Below are positions 48,442 to 61,371 of a DNA stretch of 64,000 nt, one piece after another. Under the pieces are notes generated by a model. It was not told where the DNA came from. It made no database searches and worked only from the letters and a program-made list of their open reading frames with translations. Position 1 is the stretch's first letter; each line of letters begins with the position of its first letter. Both the position numbers and the translations under genes were made by a program. The stretch covers positions 209,263,231 to 209,327,230 of the forward strand of contig CM060912.1 in assembly GCA_030737875.1 (NCBI GenBank), read 5' to 3'. Source of the stretch: Allium sativum. Lineage: Eukaryota; Streptophyta; Magnoliopsida; Asparagales; Amaryllidaceae.

Positions 48442-51400
48442 TGTAACACCCCACGTCCATTAATGTCACTCACAAAGGGAATGCATTAACTTCTATGGAG
48501 CGTTTTAAGTGTGTATAGAACAGAAACTTAACAACAAGACAGATATAAACAGTACTTAAAACTTTAAAATTTTATTCATTGCAGCGGTAAACACATAGGT
48601 TTGATTACATCATCAAAAACCAGAGTCAAAGTACATAATATCCATCTTGATTAATTTAGAGTACATAAATTGAAAGACATAATCCCAATACAAAATAGCC
48701 ATAAATAAGATAGGCTGAACTTTTACTTCAGCGATCCAAGCAACTTCTAAAAGCAAGAAATACAGCTGTCCAAAATCAAGCTCCACTGGTGCTAGTTCCA
48801 CAATAAGCACCTGGGGGGAAAAGGAAGAAAAGAGGTGGAAACAAAGGGGGTCAGACATAAATTCTGGCAAGTGCGATAACTTTAACAATATAATTACCAA
48901 AATAATTAGGCTAAGGCATAAGTTGGAAAATAAGGAAATGTTTGTGAACAATTGGGTATGACAGAGTAAACAAGGAAATAAGATTGAACAAAGATAACGT
49001 TAAAGCGCACTTAAACCACTATAAGATAATTACTATACTGCACCACCACTACTATACTGTACCACCACTAGTCACCCTAAGGTTGATCCCGCCTATAGAA
49101 CTTAATAATGATAATGGTAGTTTCGTGCACCCCTAGCTGCCTTCATAGGTGCCGCCTGCCCCTATCTCCACTAAGTGTACCCACTACCCCCATGCGATCG
49201 GCTCCCTAACTCGTAGATACCCGTGCTGGCCCCACAGTGGGGTGTATCACTCCCCAAAGTGGCAACCCGATACCACCAACAATGCACGGCTTATACCTAC
49301 ACGATGCAACAACGTCTTACCTACCAGCCCGGGCCCAAACACGCACATGAACCCGTTGGACTTGCGTTGCCACCGCTAACCCGTTTTGGCCTCTTACAGT
49401 CAAGCCCAGTACGCGTGTACCGTCCTCGACTTGGGTCAAGCCCACAAAGATACTTATGGGTTACTGGTTGAAACGGGCCCCATTACTTGACACAAGCTAT
49501 CCACCTAAGCTTGGTTCCCTCTAGTACATCCCACTTAACCCTCTTCTTATTCATGTACACTTACATGTTTCAATTTTGGTTAAGTATTTCTAATCGTATT
49601 TCAAATGCCACCCAAGGCACCCACTAGATTCCACATGCCACCCAAGGCACCCACTTAATCCCCTCATGTCCCACTACATATTTATCTGGTTAAGTGTTTC
49701 TTAATTCATTAAGACCGTAACCTTATAAAGACCTCCCACATTAGACTGGCATTTGTGGCAGCTGGATTTGTCGGGCGGGTCCGGGCAGTCTTACACCACA
49801 AACGAGCCTAACCTCATGTCTTTACAGCTATTACGCATTTAATTTATGCCTAAGACCTCTCACATTAGACTGACATTTGTGGCAGCTGGATTTGCCGGGC
49901 GGGTCCGGGCAGTCTTACACCACAAAAGAGCCTAACCTCGTGTCTTAGACGATTAATTACACATAATTAATTATCCCACAATTTGAATTACTTCCCCTAT
50001 TCAAATTATCAATTAATTCCAAATTTAACTATGGCCATAATTGACTCAATTATGTCCATCTATTTATGGTATGCAAAATCATACCAATTATCTTCACATA
50101 TTTATTTTATGCCATTTAAGGCATTTATGCCAATTCTCAATATTAAATCTTTTAATATTATCCCCTTTACCCCACGTTGTACGTTCGTTCGTTTAACGTA
50201 AAATATACGCTAGACTCGAATAGTCTAACTCATGGAATAAAGAGAAAACATAACAACATACATATAATTAAAACTTGATCTAAACATAAGGGGTGAACTT
50301 GCATGTGTGAATGAGGTTCTACATCTAAAACTTGCATAGGCCAAAGTCACAAACTTGCATAAAACAACATATGTCATAGATCCAAATCTAAAGGTGTGAA
50401 CTTGTTTAGGCAATAGTCATAAACTTGCATAAATCATGTATGTCATAGATCTACATCTAAAGGTGTAAACTTGCATAGGCAATAACCACAAACTTGCATA
50501 ACATGATTCATACTACAAACACATATATTTATATAAACTTGCATATGTTATTTATGCAACATAACGATGGTGTAAACTTACATCTAAACATATAAACTAG
50601 CATGTAAAATTTAGCATATAACTCACACATGTCATAGCCTAACTTTATATCTAAAATAGATGTCATGAAAACATGTAAGGTTATACATACAATTTTCACT
50701 AACTTGCATATGATCCATATCTCAATTAACATCCTAACTTGCATACATACATATGATTTATCATATGAACCAACATAACCAAACTAGCATATGAAACATC
50801 ACTATGAATACATAATCATAGAATTACAACATAGATGATAACATCACAACTTTACAACATAGATGATAACATCATAGAATTTACAACATAGATGATAACA
50901 TCACAAATTTACAACATAGATGATAACATGCGGTCAATAATTCACAACATAACCATATAATCCGCATCATAACTCAATCCAATTAAATTGTTAATTATTT
51001 TATTAAAGAAATCGAACTCACAAGAAGAAGGTCTTGCGTTCTAAAATCTGAGTTCTGAAATTGATTAAGCTCGCCTTTGTAGTAGATTCGTTGTTTAGCT
51101 TAATGTTAAATAGAACTGAATTGATTAGCTTTGATTTCCCTCTAGTTGGTGGCGGCTACTCTAGGTTACAAGAGACAGCATGACATCCATAGTTCCAGTT
51201 TTTATTTTGACTTAGGGTTCGAGTCTACCCATGTTTATATAGAATTTTAATTTAATTATAGTCGTCGGATGATCTTAAGGTTAATCAAAACCATTCAGTC
51301 GGGATAGGGTGACACCTCAGCCCTAATGACTCGGCAAGGAGTCAAAAAAGACTCAGCAATGAGTCACAACATGGATCGGACTGAACCAGAAAACAGTGCA

Positions 51401-51688
51401 GACCTGCTGCTCGGCCTGGGCGCACTTGGAAGGTGCGCTAGTGCAAATTTGTACTGGCGCACTTCCCAAGTGCGCCAATGCAATTTTTTTTTTCTATCTT
51501 TCCCGCCTGACTTCGTTCGTCCATATCTCCTTTATCCGATATCCGTTTTACGCAAACTCGAACTCTATCTCGACCAGAATTCCGAGATGAACACAATGGC
51601 GCAACCCATTTACCTTATTTCTCCCATCTAAGATTAGTTATTCTTTAGTTTGTGAATATTAATGTTAACAGAAATACGGGGTGTTACA
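48442..51688 (-). repeat. 5' LTR of element G (3247 bp, uninterrupted)
   Basis: It matches the three pieces of the 3' LTR in order. Both junctions with A and E can be read against this intact copy. It contains the 123-bp duplication (about 49732-49945), the ~70-bp repeat (about 50330-50510) and four 28-bp units. No gene is supported. Confidence 0.95.
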
Positions 51689-51693
51689 GCAGT
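51689..51693. repeat. Target-site duplication of element G (right copy, GCAGT)
   Basis: It follows GGTGTTACA and precedes TGCAACAGC, where copia coding sequence resumes. Confidence 0.95.
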
Positions 51694-51861
51694 TGCAACA
51701 GCTTGTTATATTATTAGTAGAATTTCAATTAGACCTTTAACTCGTAAAACTCCTTTTGAACTTTTGTATAACAAGAAACCAAAAGTATCATATTTTAAAG
51801 TAAATGTTTTATACTAAACACAAAATATAATTTAGACAAATTTGATTCAAAATCCAATAAA
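51694..51861 (+). pseudogene. Ty1/copia integrase fragment, right piece
   Basis: It continues the copia frame after G: TACYIISRISIRPLTRKTP, ELLYNKKPKVSYFKV, then in another frame KCFILNTKYNLDKFDSKSNK. A few bases are lost between the two parts (around 51801). The order matches the end of a SIRE-type integrase. It is cut at 51861/51862 by element B. Confidence 0.88.
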
Positions 51862-53080
51862 TGACAAATCAGAACACAAACAATAGAACATTTCGTTGCC
51901 ACTACAACAATTACATCAGAGTACAAGAATATAACAGTGTATGAATAAATAATATACATCTGAAAAATATCAGAGATTAAAATAATTTACATAGCAGCAG
52001 AAAAATAATACATAACATAACTGAAAGAAATACACGGATAGAAAGCTTTCTGAATATAGCTCCAGCTGTAATTTAGGATCCAAGGAAAAGAAATATCTGC
52101 GAAAACCAAAACTACAAGCTGCCCGTGTGGAAAATAAGGGCACCCAGAGTTTAGGTTAAAACAATAAACTCCAGGTCAGTCATGGGACTGGTGTGAGAAC
52201 TAAAACAGTTAAATAAAACTTTACTTTAGAAATAGTGTAAATCAAGAGACCACGCCGTATATCACGGAACGGGTTTTCTCCCAAGAATACCAGTGCATAA
52301 AACAAACAGCGCAATGCTTTTTGGAAAAATGAAGCTATTATAAGACTCAGGTCCCATTACACAATGCAACGCAAGCAAGAGGATAGAATTTTACCTTATA
52401 ATAGCCAAACATGCTAGGCACATTTATAACAAATCATTTTGATATTACTATAAGTGTATATTGGCAAAATAACTTCAAATATAAATGTATCAATCATAGA
52501 CGACATAGTATCCAATCCTGCTATGTCGCAATACTAGTTCCACAATTAAAACCGAAATGTCACGTATTGGAAATTGGATTCCATCTATGAGTCGAGGTAA
52601 GGGATGTACCCATCGACAGCTTTTAGACACTCTAGCAAATGCCTCAGGATCCCCCCTAGTGAACCCTTGGATCCTGCAGTGCCGGTCCATCCTTACGTTT
52701 GTGGATTGGTTATTCCTGAACACACGTTTCCCGGTCCTATCAGACCTATCCATTGGTCCCATAGTGACCAATATATCCTAGGCGCCTCGCTATCCATCAA
52801 CCACATAGGTAAAAATATAAATGTTTGGGCTCCATACCATGACACCACCCATAGCTAGAAAGAAACGTCGAGCACTCATTGCGTTCCCTTATCCCGTTTT
52901 AGACTCATACCGAGGTGTGAGGCTCGCGAATTAACGTTATACACAAAGCTATGCTATTTAAAGTCGTGCTCTGATCATCAACTACAAGACTCTGCTTTTC
53001 AACAGAAGCCTTGATCACTGCATCTCCGCATGCCACCTTGACAATTCATGCCATGCGACTCATATCCATCAATATATAAC

Positions 53081-53139
53081 CTCTAAGCTCGTATGTCTCA
53101 GAGAAGGGTGTTAAGCAAGGGAATAAATTCTCCGCCACC
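53081..53139 (-). promoter_or_regulatory. Conserved three-stem element (B 3' LTR, copy 1)
   Basis: In transcript sense: GGTG/CACC (53139-53136 with 53110-53107), an inner AT-rich hairpin, then CTCTGAG/CTTAGAG (53103-53097 with 53087-53081), which includes one G-T wobble. Confidence 0.65.
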
Positions 53140-53987
53140 AAACAGATATATATTTATTAGAGATCAATCAACATAGAATAAAATCCAATGTCAGACACAC
53201 ATCCATTTACTAGTCTGTTCTAGGTCTAAACGAAACCAGAGGCACCTTATTCCTCGTCCCATATGTCCAATACAGGAGAGAGGTCCTCGCATATCTGGTC
53301 GATCTCCAAGTACGTCTGGACAATCATAACTTATTACCTTGTCTTGCCTATACAGCCCAATCAAGACATCAATAATCACCCAAACAATGTAAAGATCTCC
53401 GGTCTTCAACTACCATCTTCATCGTCGGCTTATTGTCGAATCAGTTATTCAGAATGGATATAAACCCGGCCTTTCCGAATAAATCGCGTATCTTATATTC
53501 AAGTGCTACACAAACACAACATACGCCTCATTCCAATCCAGAATATTCGTTTATTCAAATACTCTTTTCATAATTTAAACCAAATTAAGGTTTTTTCGAA
53601 CTAATTGAGATTAGCGCACCTTACCGAAGTGATCATTTGTTTTATTTCCCAATCCCAACCTATTCATCCCATGGAACAAAACTGGTGATACTCCATATCT
53701 AACACAACTGTGTTATCGGTAAAAATTAATTACCATTTCCCGTTAAAATATAATTAAAGATTTAACTATCGCTTGGAGCAAAACTGGTGATACTCCATTC
53801 TCGATCATTTCCCAAATTTGATAATTTAAATTATCACATTCACATTTCAATCTAATTAAAGATTCATTAAAACTCCACTTAGTTTTAATCTTCCAACAAT
53901 CATTATTAATGATTATTTAATGTTGGGAAATCAAACATGCCGCATCAACAATCTACACCATACCACTGATTTTTCCCAATATATTAC

Positions 53988-54046
53988 CTCTAAGCTCATA
54001 CGTATCAGAGAAGGGTGTTATGCAAGAGAATAAATTCTCCGACACC
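53988..54046 (-). promoter_or_regulatory. Conserved three-stem element (B 3' LTR, copy 2)
   Basis: A second, more decayed copy about 0.9 kb from copy 1: GGTG/CACC and GAGAAT/ATTCTC are kept, stem 3 is weakened. Confidence 0.55.
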
Positions 54047-56856
54047 AAACAGATATATATTTAGCAGCGATCACCAATACAGTTCGAAATACAATGTTAG
54101 ACATGTAATCTTGTCTTTAACTGGGTTAAAGAACCAATGTCATTTAAAATACAGTTCACGATAAACCCAAAATCACATTCCATTAACCATGGAATCTTCA
54201 CAGAAAATAGATCAATATATATAATCGATATCAATATCTGTATCCGACTAATAATATAAATGGAATAACGGCCAAGCCTTTTAAATTCCATATATAGTAA
54301 AAGTTTTCCTCCACAGAAGCTCACATCGATTATCACTAAATCGAATTCAATTCAATTCTAGTTTAATATATTAAATTGGAAGATTTTACTTTGGAAATTT
54401 TCCATTAAATCTTAATAAAAGATTTATACATTCCAAATCATATTTCACTGTTAATCGGGTTAAAGAACGAATGTCATTAAAAACACAGTTCACCATAAAC
54501 CCAATTCACATTCCATTTTATGCCAATTACTAAATATAACTGGAAACTCTAATAATCTTAATTAAAAGATTTATTCTTTTCACACGGGGTTTAAGAACAA
54601 TGTTGTTTAAGACACCATTCACGACAAACCCAAAATCCACTTTGCTATTAAATATAAGGCTCTAAATAGAAATTATATTGGCTTACATTCAATATCAAAT
54701 TCTGAAACCAACACATATCATATGGGGAATAACGATATATATCTATCTTCCAAATTCCTCCACAATATAGTCACGGAATCCAATATCGAAATATTCCGGA
54801 GATTATTTCTATTCAAATCCATTCCAATTTATATATCGGAAATTTCTGGATATATTAAAACCCATTATAAATCTAGTTAATAACTAGTTCATTTAGATAA
54901 AAATATATTTTTATCTTTACAAACGTGGAATTTTTCATCCAAATCCTTTTCAAATCATTTATTATGATTTTACATAAATTATTAATATTTTTAATAATTT
55001 TATCAAGGCCTGTACAGTTGGTTTCCAGTAACGGCCACCGAACTGCATCTATAGCGACCTTTTCGAAATTTGATTCGGACATAATTCCAAATCCAACCGT
55101 TAGATTTTAAATCTCTTATATTTGTTGGAAAGCTATTTTTGATACGAACCCAACGGTTTTAGTTTTAGGAGAATCCGATGGTTGGATCTCCCGTAATGTC
55201 AATTCGAAGTCAATGGTCGACATTCGCGAACGGTCGCGGCGCGACGCGTTCTATTCAGGCTATTAAATATATATGATATATATATTATATACATTTCGTC
55301 GATTTCCATTTAAAACGTATTATATAAATTGTTTATAAATTTGTTATAATACGATTCCCACTTTCATTTCAATTTTAAATCAAAATTGAAAACTCCTTAT
55401 CATTATAATATTTAAATGATAATATTTTCAAATTATCAAATTTTGAAATCATTTCCCTTTCGATACTCATTATAAAATTGAATAAAATCGATATAAATAT
55501 CGTTCACGTTAAAATGGCGCAAATCTAATCAGCACGGCTTCACACATTTCAATATTTTCGTGTCCATCCAAAATTGGGCATCAAATTCAAATTTTAATCT
55601 TCATTGAATATTATTTTAAAATATTCGTTATTCCTGAATTGGTACCAGACACAACCAATTACCATATAATGTTATTTATATGGATTTCATACAACACATG
55701 TATACAACAATAATGATAACCAATCATCCAGAGTGCATTACACAACTGCATAAGCATTAAATATAAATAATTAACGCTTACAACAGTCTGTCAACCCATC
55801 GATTGACATACAACTAAACAATCGGGATTAGTGTACGTCAAATATAATCCCAATACCTATGTGGGGTTTCAACCAACAAATACTGAATATTATTTGTGCA
55901 GTTGGGCGATGTGTAAAATTTATCGTCCCAATCAATATCATTTAAATGGGTGTACATAAACAAATCGTTCGATTTGTAAATGAATATTTATTTTCATTTT
56001 AGGAGAATTTTATGTCGTTCACCTATACGTTAAAAAATATTTTTTAGCGATAAAATATTTATTTCAACTCATGAATATTTTTAATAGTTCATACATTCAA
56101 TAAAAATGGTATTTTTATTGTTCAAACACTTCATTCAACACATGAATATTTTATATAGTTTATTTAAACATTAAAAATGATATTTTTAGTGAATAAATAT
56201 TTATTTCAGAAAGTTTCGGCATTATAACGGCGCGATATTAAAACCGGAGTAATGTCTAGCATTACCCCTCTCCTGATATTGGCTCACGCCATACACAAAA
56301 ATCACAACCAATACAAACAGGCACACAATCAATTTTACAATCACAATCCAAATTTCCATAATACAATCCAAACAAACAAATATGGTTTGTACAATAAATA
56401 GTGTCGGGGGCTACTAAGCCGCGCCCGCACCCTAGAATATATTTAACTGTAAAATAAATTGAGTGAGAAGGTGTTCTCACATTAGGATCCACTCCACCGT
56501 TGTTTTCTGACGTTCGGATTTGATGTTCTGGTTCCAGAATTTGCAAACGAGGGAAATCTTCATGCCATCGATTTTTCTTGCTTAAACGCGTCATTGCGGA
56601 CAACTTTCGCCTCCTTTCTTCCAAAATTAATCCATTTCACCAGAATTTGCGAAAAGATAGTATTTGGACAGCAGAATTTGGATGCGTTTTTCGGGCAGTT
56701 CTGCAATCCAAAATATGACTTCAATATATCCAAATCGAAGAGAAAATCGTGCTCCTCGACTTTGATATTGTGGAGTTTTGGCCAGAAGTGCTCGGATTGG
56801 AAGATATAGGCTATGGAAGCTCATGGTGTTATTTATAAAACAGGAAATTTATAAAA

Positions 56857-57130
56857 ATTGGATTTTTATTTGAGGAGGGGCCCACAGGCAGCGGTGGAGG
56901 CTGAGGAGGGGTGGCGGATGTTGTTGGTGGTGGCAAAAGGTGGTGCGGGCAGTGGTGGGGGCCAACATTGGCTGGCGGCGAGGTTTTTTGGTCTAGGGCT
57001 CGATTTAGAAGAGAGGAGGGATGAGAGAGAGAGGAGGGAGGAGGAAGAAGGGATGGCCAGAGGGGGGAGGGCACGCGGCGGCGCATGGATGGGCGCGGCG
57101 GTGGGGGAATGCGGCAGCTACTAAGGTTTT
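56857..57130 (-). other. CT/GC-rich leader block in the LTR of B
   Basis: The minus strand is pyrimidine-rich with many CCGCC and CCTCC words. It lies about 0.95 kb from the LTR start, the same relative place as the block in A, but the sequence is different. It is an ORF-rich stretch without a recognisable protein. Confidence 0.5.
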
Positions 57131-58072
57131 TTTATTTCTTTGAACGAGGAGAGAGAGACGAAGGAGGGGGTATATAATTATTTTATTTTATTTTATTTAG
57201 ATCCATAAAATTACTTTTTAATGCAAACACCAAATCGAACCCAACGACTATCGCTCGTAGCTAAATACCCCCATTTCGTACACAATGGGATATGTTCCAT
57301 AAGCCAATTTGACTGTTTCAATATGTTTTTCTTTAAAATAAAATGTAAATCAATATATTGAACTTTAAACGTACATTTCAATTTACCGAGGCCACATATT
57401 GACTCCAAAAATTCTAGAAATATAAATCTAGCTATGTTTTGATGATACGGTCCTAACGAAACTAATTTCGTCGAACTTGGAGACCTTTTGAAAAATGGTC
57501 ATTTTCCATTCAATGAAATTCAAACTGAAATTAACAAACGCGTTTTAATTCACTACGCTCACATGTTAATTCCAAAAATTATGGAGATTGGAATCTAACA
57601 ATAATTTGACATTCCGGATCCAACAAAAGTGATTTCGTCGAAAATGGAGGTCGTTTGGAAAATGGCTATTTTTAAGGGCTATATATTATTTAAAAATATA
57701 AATAATTATATATAAATTTCATAGCGACTATTTTAATTTTAAATTGGCCATAACTTTCAACTTATATTATGAAATCTGGATTTTTCACATTCGTTAGAAA
57801 GATATTATTAAACAGATTCAGATATTTCTGGTTTTACTGAAATCCGATTTATTTTGAATTCTGTACATTCATTTGAAATTAGAAATCAAATTTTCAAACT
57901 ACCGCGCCATTTTAGGCTTGTTTTATAATTCAAATAAATTTATACACTCTAACTTTGATTAAAATAAATTTTTAGTCGTTATTATTTAAAATAAATCATT
58001 TTAAATATCCAAAATCCATTAAAATTGCTAAGATAATAATTTTAAATTGGTTCTGAAAATCGGGTTGTTACA

Positions 58073-58091
58073 GTCTCCCCCACTTAAAATC
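58073..58091 (-). promoter_or_regulatory. Polypurine tract of element B
   Basis: On the minus strand TTTTAAGTGGGGGAGAC directly precedes the 3' LTR start TGTAACAACCC. It is nearly identical to that of A. Confidence 0.9.
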
Positions 58092-59112
58092 TTTTCTTCC
58101 TCGAAAAGGAACAGAGCTGAAAGTTGTTTAACTAACCAACTCAACTTTCATTCTGGATTTCATTCTTCAACTTTTCAATTTCTAAGAATTTTCTATTTTT
58201 TTCAAAAATTTGGCTAACACCCTAAATTTTCGAAAAATTTCGCCATAACCTCCTTTGTACGGGGAGACCTTCAAAATCGCAACTTTCCTCACAGCGCCCT
58301 TACTAATCCAAAAGAAAAGGAAAAGGCCAAGCGGCTAGCCATCAGCTCATAAAATCATTAAAACCCAAGAAATACAGTAAATATGTGCCTATTTGTCGGG
58401 CATACAATTCTATTCCTCTTCTTAACTTCCATGCTATGACCTGTTCATATATATACATGTACATATATGCAATTCCAATCAATTTTCAACTCAGTTCAAT
58501 ATTTGATTCTATTTGGCTAAATTTACCTTTTGTTCTCTTATTGGTTCAACATTTTAATTAATCAAAATAATTATCATACAACACAACCGGCAATCAGCAA
58601 TCAATTAGTTGATTAATGTTTCAAATTTATAGCTTTTATATACTAAAAAAAATCATATTTTTGATGCCAATTCAAAATAATAACCCTATCTAGTTTTGGT
58701 TCTCACACCAGTCAATTGGAAATATATAGATATCCTACTTTCAAAACTCTAAAATAAATGCTGATGATGACGCGTCAATCATCAGAATTATCTCCGAGCG
58801 ACTAGAGTGTGATTCTATATCTATCCAGTATATTTGAGGCTGCGTGTATACACTAGCTAGGCATATATGCAAAATCTTCATATACTCGATAGTCCAAAAA
58901 TAATTTTAAAATAAAATACTCACATACGTATAATAAGATTTAAATTTTCAAAAATAAATTTGTTTTAAATAAATAATACTCTTCCAACTCATTCTAGGGT
59001 ACTACTGATCCTATCTCTAATGAGTCATTCTTATTGGATATTATAATCCAATCTCCGATGAATTCTTTCTTTTGGTTCTAATGTGTCTTATTTTCAAGCT
59101 TTGTAAACCAAA

Positions 59113-59124
59113 GCTCTGATACCA
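59113..59124 (-). promoter_or_regulatory. Primer-binding site of element B
   Basis: On the minus strand TGGTATCAGAGC lies three bases after the LTR end GCTACA. Initiator tRNA-Met type. Confidence 0.92.
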
Positions 59125-60406
59125 AACTGTAGCGACCCGAACTTCCCGGCCGACCTAACCGAACGAGAAGGCGGACTGCTTTGAGAACAAGACAAATAAG
59201 AATGCAAACAATAGAACATTTCATTGCCATTACAACAATGACATCAGAGTACAAGAATATAACAGAGTATGAATAAATAATATACATCAGAAAAATATCA
59301 GAGATTAAAATAATTTACATAGCAACGGAAAAATAATACATAACACAACTGAAATAAATACACCGATACAAAGCTTTCCGATTATAGTTCCAGCTGTAAT
59401 CTAGGATCCTAGGAAAAGAAATATCCGCGAAAACCAAAACTATAAGCTGCCCGTGTGGAAAATAAGGGCACCTAGAGTTTAGGTTAAAACAATAAACTCC
59501 AGGTCAGTCATGTGACTGGTGTGAGAACTAAAACAGTTATTTAAAACTTTCCTTTAGAAATAGTGTAAATCAAGGGACCACGCAGTAAAGCACGGAACGT
59601 GTTTTCTCCTAAGAATACTTGTGCATAAAACAAACAGTGCAATGCTTTTTGGAAAAATGAAGCTATTATAAGACTCAGGTCCCATCACACAATGCAACGT
59701 AAGCCGGAGGATAGATTTTTACCTTATAATAGCCAAACATGCTTGGTACATTTAAAACAAATCATTATGATATTACTATAAGTGTATAGTGTCAAAACAA
59801 CTTCAAATATAAATGTATCAATCATAGACGACATAGTACCTAATCCTACTATGTCGCCATACTAGTTCTACAAATAAACAGAAATGTCACGTATTGGAAA
59901 TTGGATTCCATCTATGAGTCGAGGCAAGGGATGTACTCCTCGCCGACTTCGAGACACTCTAACAAATGCCTCAGGATCCCCCTAGTGAACCCTTGGATCC
60001 TACAGTGCCGGTCAACCCTCACGTTTGTGGATTGGTTATTTCTGAACTCACGTTTCCTGGTCCTATCGGACCTATCCATTGGCCCTATAGTTACCAATAT
60101 ATCTGAGGCGCCTCGCTATCCATCATCCATATAGGTAAAAATATAAATGTATGGGCTCCATACCATGACACCACCCATTGCTAGAAAGAAACGTCGTGCA
60201 CTCACTGTGTTCCCTTATCCCGTTTTTGACTCATACCGAGGTGTGGGGCTCGCGAATTAATGCTATACACAAAGCTATGCTATTTAAAGTCGTGCTTTGA
60301 TAATCAACCACAAGACTCTGCTTTTCATCAGAAGCCTTGATCACTGCATCTCCGCATCCCACATTGACAATTCATGTCGTGCGACTGATATCCATCAATA
60401 TATAAC

Positions 60407-60465
60407 CTCTAAGCTCGTACATCTTAGAGAAGGGTGTTAAGCAAGAGAATAAATTCTCCACCACC
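60407..60465 (-). promoter_or_regulatory. Conserved three-stem element (B 5' LTR, copy 1)
   Basis: Transcript sense: GGTG/CACC, GAGAAT/ATTCTC, then CTCTAAG/CTTAGAG (60429-60423 with 60413-60407), a paired change relative to CTCTGAG/CTCAGAG in A. Confidence 0.68.
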
Positions 60466-61312
60466 AAACAGATATATATTTAATAGAGATCAATCAACAC
60501 AAAATAAAATCCAATGTCAGGCACACATCCATTTACTAGTCCGTTCTAGGTCTGAATGAAACCAGAGGCACCTTATTTCTCGTCCCATATGTCCAATACT
60601 GGAGAGAGGTCCTCGCATATCCGGTCGATCTCCAAGTACGTCTGGATGATCACCACTTATTACTTTGTCTTGGGTGTACAGCCCATTCAAGACATCAATA
60701 ATCATCCAAACGATGTGAAGATCTCGGGTCTTCAACCACTGTCTTCATCGTCGACATATCGTCGAATCAGTTATTCAGAATAGGTATAAACCTGGCCTTT
60801 CCAAATAATTCGCGTATCTTATAATCAAGTGCTACAAAAACATAACATATGTCTCATTCCAATCTAGAATATTCTTTTATTCAAATACTCTGTTCCTAAT
60901 TTAAACCAAATTAAGGTTTTTCCAAACTAGTCGGGATTAGCGCACCTTACCGAAGTAATCACTTGTTTTATTTCCCAATCCCAACCTATTCATCCCATGG
61001 AGCAAAACTAGTGATATCCATATCTAACACCACTGTGTTATCGATAAAAATTAATTACCATTTCCCATTCAAATCTAATTAAAGATTTAACTATCGCTTG
61101 GGGAAAAACTGGTGATACTCCATTCTCGACCATTTCCCAAATTTGATAATTTAAATTATCACATTCACATTTCAATCTAATTAAAGATGCATTAAAACTC
61201 CACTTAGTTTTAATCTTCCAACAATCATTATTAATGATTGTTTTACTTTGGGAAATCAAACATGCCGCATCAACAATCTACACCGTACCACTGATTTTTG
61301 CCAATATATAAC

Positions 61313-61371
61313 CTCTAAGCTCATACGTCTCAGAGAAGGGTGTTAAGCAAGAGAATAAATTCTCCGCCACC
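61313..61371 (-). promoter_or_regulatory. Conserved three-stem element (B 5' LTR, copy 2)
   Basis: GGTG/CACC (61371-61368 with 61342-61339), GAGAAT/ATTCTC, and CTCTGAG/CTTAGAG with one wobble. Confidence 0.62.

Larger units (their letters stand above)
11924..51688 (-). mobile_element. Element G: Tekay-type chromovirus (Ty3/gypsy), with A and E inserted
   Basis: The termini are TGTAACACCCC...GGGGTGTTACA with GCAGT duplications. The coding strand is minus: PBS at 48428-48439, gag, protease, RT, RNase H and integrase with a C-terminal chromodomain, and polypurine tract at 43297-43313. The 5' LTR is 48442-51688 (3247 bp). The 3' LTR is split into 11924-12101, 26125-27628 and 41702-43296 (3277 bp together) by A and E. 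Without its passengers the element is about 11.7 kb. It has six in-frame stops and two frameshifts, so it is dead, but the domain order is complete. Confidence 0.93.
51862..58072 (-). repeat. 3' LTR of element B (6.2 kb, shortened at its end)
   Basis: On the minus strand it starts TGTAACAACCCGATTTTC and ends GTTCTGATTTGTCA. It aligns with 59128-64000 of the 5' LTR over the shared part. It carries the three GGGTTT/AACCC hairpins (about 54115-54640), two copies of the three-stem element and the conserved TTTTCGCAG site (near 52100). Short ORFs are not kept in the other LTR. Confidence 0.88.
58073..59127 (-). other. Internal region of element B, non-coding
   Basis: The 1055 bp contain no gag or pol motif. 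It shares with A the hairpins after the PBS: ATTGGAT/ATCCAAT (59033-59052) and TAGGAT/ACCCTA (about 58993-59012). It also shares the stretch before the polypurine tract. Confidence 0.78.

Noticed and set aside
56262..56624. 120-codon cysteine-containing minus-strand ORF in the LTR of B
   Set aside because: The matching LTR sequence (63658-63900) is frameshifted and truncated, so the frame is not under constraint.
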